Below, one piece after another: positions 8,348-16,535 of a stretch of 64,000 bases of DNA. Source of the stretch: Oscillospiraceae bacterium (GTDB lineage: Bacteria; Bacillota; Clostridia; Oscillospirales; Acutalibacteraceae); the NCBI GenBank assembly GCA_015066345.1, contig SVOQ01000004.1:52853-116852 (forward strand). The letters are read 5' to 3'. Numbering within the stretch: the stretch's first letter is position 1; each line of letters begins with the position of its first letter. The translations under genes were made by a program, and so were the position numbers. The notes beneath the pieces were generated by a model. The model did no database searches and was not told the origin of the DNA. It worked only from the letters and a program-made list of their open reading frames with translations.

Positions 8348-9442
8348 ATGATAATCAATATTGGCGAAACAATAAAATCAATGCGAAAAGATAAAAACAT
8401 AACACAGGAGACTCTTGCGAATTTTCTCGGTGTTAGCAATCAAAGCATAAGCAAATGGGAGCGTAATGAAACATATCCCGATATTACTATGCTTCCTGCA
8501 ATAGCTTCTTTTTTCGGCACAAGCCTTGACAATCTTCTCGGTATTAACAAAATTGAACAGGAACAAAAAATTCAGTACTATTGCAACGAGTATTCAAGGC
8601 TTTGGAGTGAGCATAAATCTGATGATGTGACGGCATTAATGAAGCAAGCTGTGTGTGAATTCCCCGGCAATTTTGATTTGCTTGTAAAATACCTGAACTG
8701 CCTTACCAATGCCAATATTAATGGAAATCGTTTGCTTGAGGTCAGAGATGAGGCACAGAATATTTATGAGTTAATTCAAGAACAGTGCACAACCGATAGC
8801 ATCAGAATTTGGGCAAAGAAGCTGATGTGCAGATATTTGAGCAGATTAAGTGTGATTGATGCAAGCGGAGTAGATATAGCTCATGCTGAAAGAGTGTTAT
8901 CAGGTATGCCTTTAATGCAGAATTCAAGAGATATTGAAGCTATGTATATTTATCACAATGATGCAGAAAAAAGAAGGCAAGCCTGTGCCAACGGTGTGTC
9001 GGAGCTCTTAAGATTGCTTGGTGAAACCTTGTTTAGAACATATGACGAGCCTACTGACTATGATGAAAAAATTTTAGAGAGGTTTATCGATTTGCTAAAA
9101 GCTATTATGCCCGATGAGGATTACGGAAAGAGCTTTAATCATATTATTTACAATTATGGCTATCTCGGTGTAAAAAGATATTTGAACGGAGACGAAGAAA
9201 GTGCCATCAGATGTTTTGAGGAAGAAGTGAGACTTGCAAAAGCTTTTGACAGTTTACCTGACATTTCCGTAAGTACATCACCTGTTGTCAATGGTGCAAT
9301 GTTCGAAAAAGCAAAAACTAACCTTGGAACAAGCAAAATGCAAAGCAGAGTAAAGCATCTTTTGACAAACAGATATCCACTTTCAGAAGAATTCAGGGAA
9401 AAACCTGAGTTCAAAAAATTAATAACCAGTATTGAATGCTAA
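8348..9442 (+). CDS. XRE-family regulator with C-terminal helical repeat region
   Basis: A 364-residue protein. Residues 1-62 are a Cro/C1-type helix-turn-helix, with NITQETLANFLGVSNQSISK as the recognition part and WERNETYPDI after it. The remaining 300 residues are helical and resemble the TPR-like sensor halves of Firmicutes XRE regulators, with no enzyme motif. The ATG at 8348 is preferred over an upstream TTG because AAGGAG (8333-8338) is nine bases before it. A perfect palindrome just upstream suggests autoregulation. It begins the cargo part of the island and is convergent with the next gene cluster. Its targets and signal are unknown. Confidence 0.8.
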   Translation: MIINIGETIKSMRKDKNITQETLANFLGVSNQSISKWERNETYPDITMLPAIASFFGTSLDNLLGINKIEQEQKIQYYCNEYSRLWSEHKSDDVTALMKQAVCEFPGNFDLLVKYLNCLTNANINGNRLLEVRDEAQNIYELIQEQCTTDSIRIWAKKLMCRYLSRLSVIDASGVDIAHAERVLSGMPLMQNSRDIEAMYIYHNDAEKRRQACANGVSELLRLLGETLFRTYDEPTDYDEKILERFIDLLKAIMPDEDYGKSFNHIIYNYGYLGVKRYLNGDEESAIRCFEEEVRLAKAFDSLPDISVSTSPVVNGAMFEKAKTNLGTSKMQSRVKHLLTNRYPLSEEFREKPEFKKLITSIEC

Positions 9443-9444
9443 AT

Positions 9445-9486
9445 AAAAAATCCGCATCACAGCTGATTGCTATGGTGTGGATTTTC
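9445..9486. terminator. Imperfect bidirectional terminator
   Basis: AAAAAATCCGCATCAC and GTGTGGATTTTC form an interrupted stem between two convergent genes, with A and T runs at its ends. It can serve both the XRE gene and the opposing cluster. Confidence 0.6.
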
Positions 9487-9490
9487 TTGT

Positions 9491-10207
9491 TTATGGTATA
9501 TATTTTTTAACAAATTCATCATACTCGTCTTTTTCTGTTATCCAAACGATAACAGGATATTCTTTTACACCGAGTTGAGTGAGTGCTTCAAAGCGATGGT
9601 TGCCGTCACAGAGTTCAAAGCCGTGGTCAACGAAATGCACTATCAGCGGTGGCATATCATCATTTGATTTAAATTTTTCTTTTAATGCTTGTACTCTTTT
9701 TTCAAACCATTCTTCACTAACCTGATACTTTATGTTTTCTTCAGGACCGCAACAACGAGAAAACAAAGATAATGGCATTGTAACTGGTCCTAAATAATAT
9801 CTGTCAAACAGTTTCAGTCCGTCCGAAAAAGCTTTATTGTGACCATCCGAAAGCAAAAACAAATGAACCCATTCTTCGAGTTTACCTGCATCGGCAAATT
9901 CTTTTGCAGACGATAAAGAACACTTGTAAGTTAGTTCTTTGTTTTCGCTTTTGGTGTAAACAATTTTCTTGATTGATTCAATAGAAAGGTTATATTCATC
10001 AGCAAGATTTTCAATGGTAGAGCCTGATATAAACTTTTCTTTTATCTCTTGGTTTCGTTCTACAAGATACCGCTTATACCCTGAAGTTTCACCCCAAGAG
10101 CGTTTTGCTATTGTTTCAGGAATATAAATCAACTTACCTGCAGCAAATTTCTGCACTCGTTTGAGCAAATCTTCCGGTAATATATCGGCGGCGTTTTCGT
10201 AATTCAT
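9491..10207 (-). CDS. CD3324-like HTH fused to a ParB/sulfiredoxin-like domain
   Basis: A 238-residue protein, counted from the ATG at 10207, which has AGAGG about ten bases upstream; an upstream in-frame ATG would overlap the neighbouring gene. Residues 1-82 match the CD3324 / Mor-activator-like family: NAADILPEDLLKRVQKF, then YIPET, WGETSGYK and a helix-turn-helix ending SIESIKKIVY. The C-terminal part has LIVHFVDHGFELCDGNHRFE followed by A-L-x-x-L-G, which matches the DGNHR substrate-binding loop of ParB-like nuclease/NTPase domains. The combination suggests a DNA-binding protein with a nucleotide-binding or kinase-like module. It is the last gene of a minus-strand cluster. Confidence 0.7.
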   Translation of the reverse strand: MNYENAADILPEDLLKRVQKFAAGKLIYIPETIAKRSWGETSGYKRYLVERNQEIKEKFISGSTIENLADEYNLSIESIKKIVYTKSENKELTYKCSLSSAKEFADAGKLEEWVHLFLLSDGHNKAFSDGLKLFDRYYLGPVTMPLSLFSRCCGPEENIKYQVSEEWFEKRVQALKEKFKSNDDMPPLIVHFVDHGFELCDGNHRFEALTQLGVKEYPVIVWITEKDEYDEFVKKYIP

Positions 10208-10212
10208 TGTTT

Positions 10213-10740
10213 TCAATCCTCTGTGAGTTTGGATTTTATCCACCTATCAACATATTCTGCTGCTTGTTCTGGAGTGAGATTAGACGTGTCAAGCAAGTCA
10301 ATATTAGGTTCGGTTTTATCGTGGTTTTCTTTAAGCCAATTATTGAACTGCATAGAGGAAGCAATCCAATTTTCATCGGTAACTTTTCTGCCGACTGTCA
10401 TTCTTTGCATCATAGTTTCATCATCGCAAACTACAGCAAGATAATACATATCAGAAAACAATTCTCTTTCAGGCAGATTTTCAAACTGTTTTGGTGTACA
10501 AGCTCCACACACAACACAGGGCATACCAATTTGTGAAATGTTAGCACAAAGCTTCATCCACATTCTGCGATATGCTCTGTAATCATCTTCGGGGGTGTTA
10601 TATACATCGTTCCAGGTTATGTCACTTTCAAGAACAATATAGTCTGTTTCATTTTTGAAAAGCTCGTTACAAACAGTTGTTTTACCTGCACACGAAGCTC
10701 CCGTGATGGAGAACAAAGGTAATTTCTTAGTAGGTTTCAT
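10213..10740 (-). CDS. P-loop nucleotide kinase-like protein
   Basis: A 175-residue protein with a Walker A motif GASCAGKTT at residues 14-22. A LES-D segment follows near residue 37 and a basic lid-like region RMTVGRKVTDENW near 115. This is the size and pattern of small AAA/zeta-toxin- or chloramphenicol-phosphotransferase-like kinases. The substrate cannot be told: nucleosides, antibiotics or small metabolites are all possible. Five bases separate it from the downstream CD3324-like gene, so they are co-transcribed. A 69-base gap lies upstream. Confidence 0.75.
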   Translation of the reverse strand: MKPTKKLPLFSITGASCAGKTTVCNELFKNETDYIVLESDITWNDVYNTPEDDYRAYRRMWMKLCANISQIGMPCVVCGACTPKQFENLPERELFSDMYYLAVVCDDETMMQRMTVGRKVTDENWIASSMQFNNWLKENHDKTEPNIDLLDTSNLTPEQAAEYVDRWIKSKLTED

Positions 10741-10809
10741 AGTTATGCCTCCTTTTGTTCTATTGTATCATTTTAGCTTGAGGCATGTATATGTAAAGAA
10801 TGGTTTAAA

Positions 10810-11316
10810 CTAATCTCGACATAAGTCTTTACGATACATAACTTCAACCGCATCATACGAAATCTGTTTGTTATCTGTAAGCTCAAATCCGTGCTTCTCG
10901 TAAAAACTACGGGCACGAGTGTTCTTTTCAAACACCCAAAGCAACACACTGTTATATCCTGAATTTTTAATTTCATCGATGATATGATTCATCATAATTG
11001 AGCCATAGCCTTTACCCTGATTTTTGCTCAAACTATGAATACAGATAAGTTCTGCACAATCCGAAAATTGAGGATTTCTTGCTTTACTCCAAGCTGCAAT
11101 ACAATGAGGTTTATCATTAATTTCAAGAATTGACATTTCTGCATAACCGGATTTCAGGACATTCTCATACATTGCTTCAACTTTTGCTATATCAGTACAT
11201 CTTTCCATATCTTCAGCAGAAATGATATCAGCAAAAGCAGACCTCCACGATTCTGTCTGAATATATGCAAATATTTTCTCGTCACCAAATTTGGCTCGTC
11301 TTATCTCAATTTTCAT
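10810..11316 (-). CDS. GNAT family N-acetyltransferase
   Basis: A 168-residue GCN5-related acetyltransferase. The acetyl-CoA loop is visible as SKNQGKGYGSIMMNHII around residues 93-109. The C-terminal signature NTRARSFYEKHGFELT is near 130-145. The substrate is unknown. GGAG stands seven bases before the ATG. It is the third GNAT gene in the transcript and 12 bases downstream of the second. Tandem GNATs with a methyltransferase are common cargo in Clostridia islands; resistance or detoxification is possible but unproven. Confidence 0.85.
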   Translation of the reverse strand: MKIEIRRAKFGDEKIFAYIQTESWRSAFADIISAEDMERCTDIAKVEAMYENVLKSGYAEMSILEINDKPHCIAAWSKARNPQFSDCAELICIHSLSKNQGKGYGSIMMNHIIDEIKNSGYNSVLLWVFEKNTRARSFYEKHGFELTDNKQISYDAVEVMYRKDLCRD

Positions 11317-11328
11317 TATTATTCTCCG

Positions 11329-11754
11329 TTATATTCTTTTAATAAACCCAAAACTCTTTTTGAAATAACCTTGTGATTCATAGAAGGTATGTGAATCTTC
11401 TCTCGGCAAACCACTATTGAGAAGCACAACTTCAATATTGTTTTCTTTCGCCCATTGTTCTGCAGTTTTAAGTAACTGTGTACCAATCCCTTTTCTGCGA
11501 TATTCTTTTGAAACGGCAAGAGCTATTATTTTCATACCTTCGTTTTCAAGTTCAAATGCAAGATAATTAACGCAACCTATGTAACCGATAACTTTGTCAC
11601 CATCACAAGCAACAAATATCTGATAGTTACCTCGGCTCATCATTTCATCCACACGATTTTTCAAACTATCAAACTCGCAATTATAACCTAAATCATTTTC
11701 AAGAATATCTCGTATAGCAGATATATCTCCGCTTTCATATCTCCTGTAAATCAT
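11329..11754 (-). CDS. GNAT family N-acetyltransferase
   Basis: A 141-residue acetyltransferase from the ATG at 11754; the TTG two codons earlier is less likely because GAGG is spaced seven bases from the ATG. The acetyl-CoA-binding loop VSKEYRRKGIGTQLLKTAEQ lies at about residues 79-98, and HTFYESQGYFKKSFGF closes the domain. Short single-domain GNATs of this form are usually aminoglycoside- or amino-group acetyltransferase-like. The start lies just beyond the stop of the upstream GNAT gene, indicating one transcript. Confidence 0.85.
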   Translation of the reverse strand: MIYRRYESGDISAIRDILENDLGYNCEFDSLKNRVDEMMSRGNYQIFVACDGDKVIGYIGCVNYLAFELENEGMKIIALAVSKEYRRKGIGTQLLKTAEQWAKENNIEVVLLNSGLPREDSHTFYESQGYFKKSFGFIKRI

Positions 11755-11756
11755 AA

Positions 11757-12194
11757 TCAAACCTCGTACATCATTTCAACGACATTCAAACCGTTCTTTT
11801 CGTATCTTCGGGTTTCTGTAAAGCCTACTTTGTTATAACATTTAATTGCTCTTTCGTTTTCTGCACGGACACGAAGGAGCATTTTATTTGTGTGCACATA
11901 TGGAAAATCATTTTTGATTATTTGTTCAATTGCTTTTGTACCAATACCTTTATTTCTGAACTCTTTATCGGCAATGAATATTCCAAGAACTGCAAAATCA
12001 TCACTTGGAGCTTTCTCTAACCATATAGCACCGATATATTTATCATCAGTCTTAATATGATACCACCGAAGATATTGAGTTTCCTTTATAGGATAAATCC
12101 TTGATTGATATTGTTTTAGGTCAGTATCAAAAGAGTCTTCGTATCCGCTATAATACGAGATATTTTCGTTGCACACTTGTTCAAGCTCAAACAT
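11757..12194 (-). CDS. GNAT family N-acetyltransferase
   Basis: A 145-residue acetyltransferase. The pattern IADKEFRNKGIGTKAIEQII near residues 75-94 is the acetyl-CoA loop. NERAIKCYNKVGFTETRRYE near 115-134 is the closing motif shared with RimJ/RimL- and AAC(6')-like enzymes. The substrate is unknown. GAGG lies seven bases before the ATG. It lies 15 bases after the methyltransferase gene and is followed without a gap by a second GNAT, so three acetyltransferases are produced from one transcript. Confidence 0.85.
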   Translation of the reverse strand: MFELEQVCNENISYYSGYEDSFDTDLKQYQSRIYPIKETQYLRWYHIKTDDKYIGAIWLEKAPSDDFAVLGIFIADKEFRNKGIGTKAIEQIIKNDFPYVHTNKMLLRVRAENERAIKCYNKVGFTETRRYEKNGLNVVEMMYEV

Positions 12195-12209
12195 ACTTAT
12201 ACCTCAAAA

Positions 12210-12998
12210 TCAAAGTTTTCTTGCCTTAATAACAATAGAAAGCGGAAAATGTTTTGCTTTAAAATCCGCATAGTAGCCTGATGAAAATTCTGCAGATTTT
12301 TCTAAAACCTTTGAACTTGTTTCTTCCACAACTTTTTCTACTACAAAACCTGCTTCTGCAAGAGCATTAATATATGTTGATAATTTTCGGTTTTGTAATG
12401 TCAATGGGTTACCATTTTTCTCAAAGGTATAATAATCTTCTTCAAGATAATTACCATTAAATATAATTCGTTCTTCTGTTGCAGTGGTTCTGTTACCACC
12501 TGAAATAGCGATACTCTCCAAATCAACACAATGCAAAAGTGGATGATCCCAAGAGAAAATATATATTCCGCCTTGCTTTAAATATGAAGCTGCATTCGTT
12601 ATTGTCTTTCTGAGGTCGGTAGTCCAACCGATAGCATATATAGAATAAACAACATCAAAATAGTTCTGCGGAATGTTTGAAGCATCTTCCATTGGCTGAT
12701 GAAAAAGCGTGCAGGAATGTCCGTTATCTTCAAGTAATTTCTTTGCAGTATTAAGTTGTTGTTCGGAAATATCAAGACCATAAAGTTCTGTTGCTCCGTG
12801 TTCAGCACACCATTTCAAAGAGTGACCACTACCGCAACCCATTTCAAAAACTGCTTTTCCGTTAAGGTCAGGGAACAGATGCAATTCATCTTCTGTTGGA
12901 ATAGAGCAACCAAGTACAGGTAATGCAGTTACACCGAAGAAATCCTCTGCTAATGCATTCCAACTGTTTTCATTTTGTTTTATTATATCGGTTTTCAT
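12210..12998 (-). CDS. Class I SAM-dependent methyltransferase
   Basis: A 262-residue methyltransferase from the ATG at 12998. This ATG overlaps the stop of the HAD gene (ATGA) and has AGAGG seven bases upstream. Motif I is AVFEMGCGSGHSLKWC, which binds S-adenosylmethionine; YGLDIS marks the acidic end of strand 2; NYFDVVYSIYAIGWTTD is motif IV. The order suggests a UbiE/Methyltransf_11-type small-molecule methyltransferase. The substrate is unknown. Translational coupling with the upstream phosphatase suggests the two act on related metabolites. Confidence 0.85.
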   Translation of the reverse strand: MKTDIIKQNENSWNALAEDFFGVTALPVLGCSIPTEDELHLFPDLNGKAVFEMGCGSGHSLKWCAEHGATELYGLDISEQQLNTAKKLLEDNGHSCTLFHQPMEDASNIPQNYFDVVYSIYAIGWTTDLRKTITNAASYLKQGGIYIFSWDHPLLHCVDLESIAISGGNRTTATEERIIFNGNYLEEDYYTFEKNGNPLTLQNRKLSTYINALAEAGFVVEKVVEETSSKVLEKSAEFSSGYYADFKAKHFPLSIVIKARKL

Positions 12999-13600
12999 TT
13001 CGTTACCTCTGCAAAACATTTTCTCAAACTATCACAATCCGTATAAACAATTCCGTGTATTCCTAACTCGTTTGCAGTTTTTATATTAACTGCAGAATCA
13101 TCTATAAAAACACATTCATCGGGGTTAAGCTTATATTTTTCTAAAAGATATTTATATATTTCAGGATTGGGTTTTACCATTTTAATGTGGGAAGAAACGA
13201 CACTACCTTTGGCTTTTTTGAAAAAGTCAAACTTGTTGCTTATAACCTCATAGCCATCTTTTGAAAAATTAGTCAGCATGTAAATGTCATAACCCCTATC
13301 AAAAACCTCATTATAAAAAGCAAGTGCATCTTCAAAAGGAGCATACAACTCCATCCACTCTTCAGCAAAGAACTGTCTGATTTCAGGTTCCAGCTCTTTA
13401 TGCTTTTCAACATATATCTCAACAATCTCTTTGCAACTATCGTATTTACCGATATCCATATCACTCCACAGGGTGTCATATAAAATAGCATCCAAGAGTG
13501 CCTGATACTTCTCCTCGTCATATCCATACTTGCGAAGATATTCACTTGGATTTGTATCTATAAGAACCTTGCCTAAATCAAAAATAACGTTTTTAATCAT
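12995..13600 (-). CDS. HAD family hydrolase (phosphatase)
   Basis: A 201-residue haloacid-dehalogenase-type phosphatase. Motif I is VIFDLGKVLID, with the nucleophile Asp8. Motif II is the Thr in MLTNFS; motif III is the Lys of HIKMVKPNPEIY; motif IV is ECVFIDDSAVNIKTA. The helical cap between motifs I and II is of the HAD-IA type. The substrate is unknown. It is the first gene of the minus-strand cluster running down to 9491 and overlaps the methyltransferase by four bases. Confidence 0.88.
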   Translation of the reverse strand: MIKNVIFDLGKVLIDTNPSEYLRKYGYDEEKYQALLDAILYDTLWSDMDIGKYDSCKEIVEIYVEKHKELEPEIRQFFAEEWMELYAPFEDALAFYNEVFDRGYDIYMLTNFSKDGYEVISNKFDFFKKAKGSVVSSHIKMVKPNPEIYKYLLEKYKLNPDECVFIDDSAVNIKTANELGIHGIVYTDCDSLRKCFAEVTK

Positions 13601-13678
13601 TCGTTACACCACTTCAAGTATTTTCAAAAGTTTTTCAATTCCCATACCACAATTTTACCATTGATATAAAAGAAATGC

Positions 13679-13713
13679 AACCCGAGAGTGTACTTCGTCT
13701 ATACTCTCGGGTT
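13679..13713. repeat. Hairpin resembling the 7942-7970 terminator
   Basis: AACCCGAGAGT and ACTCTCGGGTT form an 11-pair stem, followed by AGTTTATGT. Stem core (CCGAGAG/CTCTCGG) and the 3' flank resemble the DUF6076 terminator. No plus-strand gene ends here, so it may be a leftover terminator or an insulator between divergent genes. Confidence 0.55.
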
Positions 13714-13880
13714 AGTTTATGTACCTTTGTATAGGTAATCTTAAACATTTATCATTTCTTTTGTTTGGTAAAAACGCAGAACTTTTCAAAACATACAGTC
13801 TTTTTGTGAAGTATTTGTTGTTTTTTGTCATATATAATTGGCAACAAATATTATTTGACAATAATAATGGAGGATTATTT

Positions 13881-14306
13881 ATGGATAGCAAAAAAGAAAA
13901 AGCAATATTAAAAGAAGCAAAAAAAATGGATAAAAAACTACAAATGGAATATATCTATAACCAAATTGATGCGTATTACACTACAAATACACCATCGAAA
14001 GCTGAATTATTAGAAAGATATCGTACTCTTGCGGAAAGAAAGTATCGTATATATGATATTTTACCTCAAATTTATCTCGGTTTTGTATTAGGCTTAGTTG
14101 CATCATTAGTTTATAATTTGATTCTCAATCATACTGTAACTGGTCTAATACTAGGACTTTTTGTATGTGTAGTTTTCGTATCCGCTATCATCGCAAGTAT
14201 GCATATTGTTTTCAAAATAAACAAAAAACTTTTTGAAGAATATGAATTAAAGGTAATACAGAACCATTTAGACGAAATCAAAGAAGAAGCAAAACTTAAG
14301 AAATAA
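13881..14306 (+). CDS. Small two-helix membrane protein, unknown function
   Basis: A 141-residue protein from the ATG at 13881, which has TGGAGG eight bases upstream; the longer frame to 13719 has no ribosome binding site. The first 60 residues are Lys/Glu-rich and probably helical. Two membrane segments follow: IYLGFVLGLVASLVYNLIL and GLILGLFVCVVFVSAIIAS. A charged cytoplasmic tail ends the protein. No family is recognised. It sits alone between a divergent cluster and the 34-bp repeat. Confidence 0.65.
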   Translation: MDSKKEKAILKEAKKMDKKLQMEYIYNQIDAYYTTNTPSKAELLERYRTLAERKYRIYDILPQIYLGFVLGLVASLVYNLILNHTVTGLILGLFVCVVFVSAIIASMHIVFKINKKLFEEYELKVIQNHLDEIKEEAKLKK

Positions 14307-14355
14307 AAATTAATAAATAATATTTGTTGCTAAACCTATAGCGTAGTCATGGAAA

Positions 14356-14389
14356 TTATTCTTTGAATTATGCAGTAAAATTTTTGACA
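14356..14389 (+). repeat. Direct repeat copy 2 (34 bp)
   Basis: The second copy of the repeat at 8009-8042, with one mismatch (TTGAA for TTGAT). The 308-base spacer 14307-14614 holds no gene; apart from this repeat it contains only AT-rich sequence and the AAAGGA site before the protease gene. Confidence 0.75.
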
Positions 14390-14614
14390 TACATGAAAGA
14401 AACACGTTATGGCAATGATATCTGTTCCTACTTGCGTTGACTCGAACAAGTGTTTTTGATATACTAAAAAAGAATTTTGGAGCACATAAACTTATATGGC
14501 TATTGGTGAAAACACAATATAGAAAAATGAATTTCAAGTTGCACATTCACTAAAGCAGCGTATATGTAAATAATAACAGTTAATACATTAAAACAAAAAG
14601 GATTGTGATATATA

Positions 14615-15310
14615 ATGATTATTTTCCGTGACCGTCTTTTTAATGTTGTATGTAATATAAGGACGCCAAAGGCTGGTGGCAAAACATCTGTAGGCACTGG
14701 CAGTTTTATCATAAAAGATAATAAGGTGTACCTACTTACGGCTGACCATGTGGCCAAAACAGTTGATGACAATACTGTTTTGGCATTCGGTAAACATCAG
14801 TCAAGCTGCTTTGTTTTGCCATTAAAAGACATATCAAATGGAAATGCATGGATTGTCCACCCTATAGCAGATATGGCCGTTATCGAATTAAACATTCTAA
14901 ACCATCTTACACTTTTCCAAGATAGGTGCTTTCCATACGATCACATTAACGATACAGAGGTTCCGGCATCAAGAGATGACGAGCTTACAGTTATAGGTTT
15001 TCCTCACGGATTAGGTGTTCAGGGCAAATTTAGTCCGTTAACATTCCGTTCTTACGCTTCTTCAGCTCTTTTAACGCTTGACAGAGCAGATACTCATACA
15101 CTCTCCGATTTCTTTTGCTTAGAAAATCCAAGTGTAGGAGGATATAGTGGTGGTCCTGTTTTTGATATGGGCTATGAAAAAATGGGTTCGGCAATGGCAA
15201 CGAAAGAAAAAACCATACTTCACGGAATTGTTCACGGCACTATGAGTGATGAAACTGGTGGTAAGATAGCTCTCATCACGCCGATGTCGTACATAAAAGA
15301 CTTGATATAA
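14615..15310 (+). CDS. Trypsin-like serine protease
   Basis: A 231-residue chymotrypsin-fold peptidase with all three catalytic residues visible: His45 in LLTADHVA, Asp86 in HPIADMAVIEL and Ser178 in VGGYSGGPVF. It has no signal peptide or membrane segment, so it acts in the cytoplasm. This is unusual for housekeeping proteases of this fold but common among proteases of antiphage systems. AAAGGA lies about 12 bases before the ATG. The gene is followed after 16 bases by a co-directional gene (15327-16379), with which it probably forms a two-gene module. Confidence 0.82.
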   Translation: MIIFRDRLFNVVCNIRTPKAGGKTSVGTGSFIIKDNKVYLLTADHVAKTVDDNTVLAFGKHQSSCFVLPLKDISNGNAWIVHPIADMAVIELNILNHLTLFQDRCFPYDHINDTEVPASRDDELTVIGFPHGLGVQGKFSPLTFRSYASSALLTLDRADTHTLSDFFCLENPSVGGYSGGPVFDMGYEKMGSAMATKEKTILHGIVHGTMSDETGGKIALITPMSYIKDLI

Positions 15311-15326
15311 AAATGAGGGATAAGCA

Positions 15327-16379
15327 TTGGAAGAATTAATCAAAAAAATCATATCAATGGCAGTCCAAGATTTACGGCAACATAATCATGGAACCATTGT
15401 TGAGGTTATAAAAAAGTCCGAATTTTCTCTTGAGTTGCTCGATCACGATAATTGGAATGGTGGCATTGACACATACAAACTTGAGTTTCATTTAAAGTAT
15501 TCGGATTTCACAAAAATTATAGAACAAAAGAAACTTTACGAAGATGCCATAATGAACTCAATAGATTCTTTCTACAATGACGAAAGAAATATTATTGCTT
15601 GTGTAGAGATCATTGCTAAAATTGATCAGTTCGTAGATTGGGCAGCTATAGCACCTAAAGAAAATAAAGACTCTGTAATTGCTCTGATTAACTCCGAAAA
15701 AGATACTTTAATAAAGGTTGGAACTGGTGTGCTACAAATCAGAGATACAAAGGTTAACAATGAATATAAAACAAAACACACGTATTTGGTCTCTTTATTA
15801 AAACAACTGGGCTTGGAACCCGTACATGCTTATAATGATTTATGGGATTGGTATAACGACTATAATTTACGTGAACTAAAAACATACCAAAGTCGCCGTG
15901 TATTTATTAAAGATATTTTTGAACCCCTGCTAAATACCATTCAAAACTCAGAAGAATCTGCATTGCAACTAATCAGTTATGAACCTACCGGATGGGAAAA
16001 AGTTGATGATGGTATATCTCGACTTAAACAAGTTTTGACCGAGGCAAATGAAACAGCAGATTTTCAATCTGTGGGAATGTATGGTAGAGAACTATTGATC
16101 ACCTTAGCACAAACAGTTTTTGACAAGGAAAGGCATCCTTCACCAGACGGAACAGATATAGGAAAAGCAGACTCAAAACGAATGCTTGAAGCTTATATTC
16201 ATTACTGCCTTCACAAAAGGAGTAAAGAACGAGAAATAAAATTTGCAAAGTCTTCTATTGATTTTTCGAACGAATTAACCCATAACAGAACTGCTACACA
16301 AATGGATGCTGAACTTTGCTATAATGCTGTTTTATCGACAGTACATATCATCAAGGTACTTAATAAATTCAATGATTAA
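15327..16379 (+). CDS. Possible HEPN/abortive-infection-like protein paired with the protease
   Basis: A 350-residue, mostly helical protein of no firmly recognised family. Residues 1-75 look like a small alpha/beta domain and the middle is helical. The last ~110 residues (from FQSVGMYGRELLITLAQTVF on) resemble C-terminal domains of abortive-infection and HEPN-type proteins. Near residue 313 stands FSNELTHNRTAT, which recalls the R-N-x-x-x-H motif of HEPN RNases, although the Arg position is Ser here. It may therefore be an inactive or divergent HEPN fold. The start ATT/TTG region follows the protease stop by 16 bases. A terminator closes the pair. The function is inferred only from layout. 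Confidence 0.55.
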   Translation: MEELIKKIISMAVQDLRQHNHGTIVEVIKKSEFSLELLDHDNWNGGIDTYKLEFHLKYSDFTKIIEQKKLYEDAIMNSIDSFYNDERNIIACVEIIAKIDQFVDWAAIAPKENKDSVIALINSEKDTLIKVGTGVLQIRDTKVNNEYKTKHTYLVSLLKQLGLEPVHAYNDLWDWYNDYNLRELKTYQSRRVFIKDIFEPLLNTIQNSEESALQLISYEPTGWEKVDDGISRLKQVLTEANETADFQSVGMYGRELLITLAQTVFDKERHPSPDGTDIGKADSKRMLEAYIHYCLHKRSKEREIKFAKSSIDFSNELTHNRTATQMDAELCYNAVLSTVHIIKVLNKFND

Positions 16380-16425
16380 AAAACTTAATTTATATATTTA
16401 TGCGAAGCCAATAAAGCATAGAAAT

Positions 16426-16450
16426 ACCGACCAACATAATGTTGGTCGGT
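16426..16450 (+). terminator. Terminator after the protease/HEPN-like pair
   Basis: ACCGACCAACAT, one base, ATGTTGGTCGGT: twelve perfect pairs, followed by TACTATTTT. It ends the island's last transcript. Confidence 0.75.
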
Positions 16451-16493
16451 TACTATTTTGCACTCGTCAATCGGCTTATTTCATAGGATATTT

Positions 16494-16532
16494 AAACATC
16501 CTTATGAGAAGTAGCCTTTCGGTCGGGCGGTT
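16494..16532 (-). repeat. Right copy of 39-bp inverted repeat at island edge
   Basis: On the minus strand this reads AACCGCCCGACC, ten bases, TTCTCATAAGGATGTTT. It begins three bases after the stop of the DUF6472 gene. TCATAAGGATGTTT here also pairs with the adjoining AAATATCCTATGA, giving an imperfect palindrome. The terminator arm expected beyond the TTCTC block is missing, as if interrupted. Confidence 0.7.
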
Positions 16533-16535
16533 TTG

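Noticed and set aside
8212..8439. 75-codon minus-strand frame over the XRE promoter
   Set aside because: It overlaps the XRE start and palindrome and has no ribosome binding site; the Ile/Phe-rich composition looks random.
10207..10536. Plus-strand frame opposite the kinase gene
   Set aside because: Antisense to a gene with a clear Walker A motif; no start signals.
13719..13880. N-terminal extension of the small membrane protein
   Set aside because: The extended start lacks a ribosome binding site, whereas TGGAGG stands directly before the ATG at 13881.
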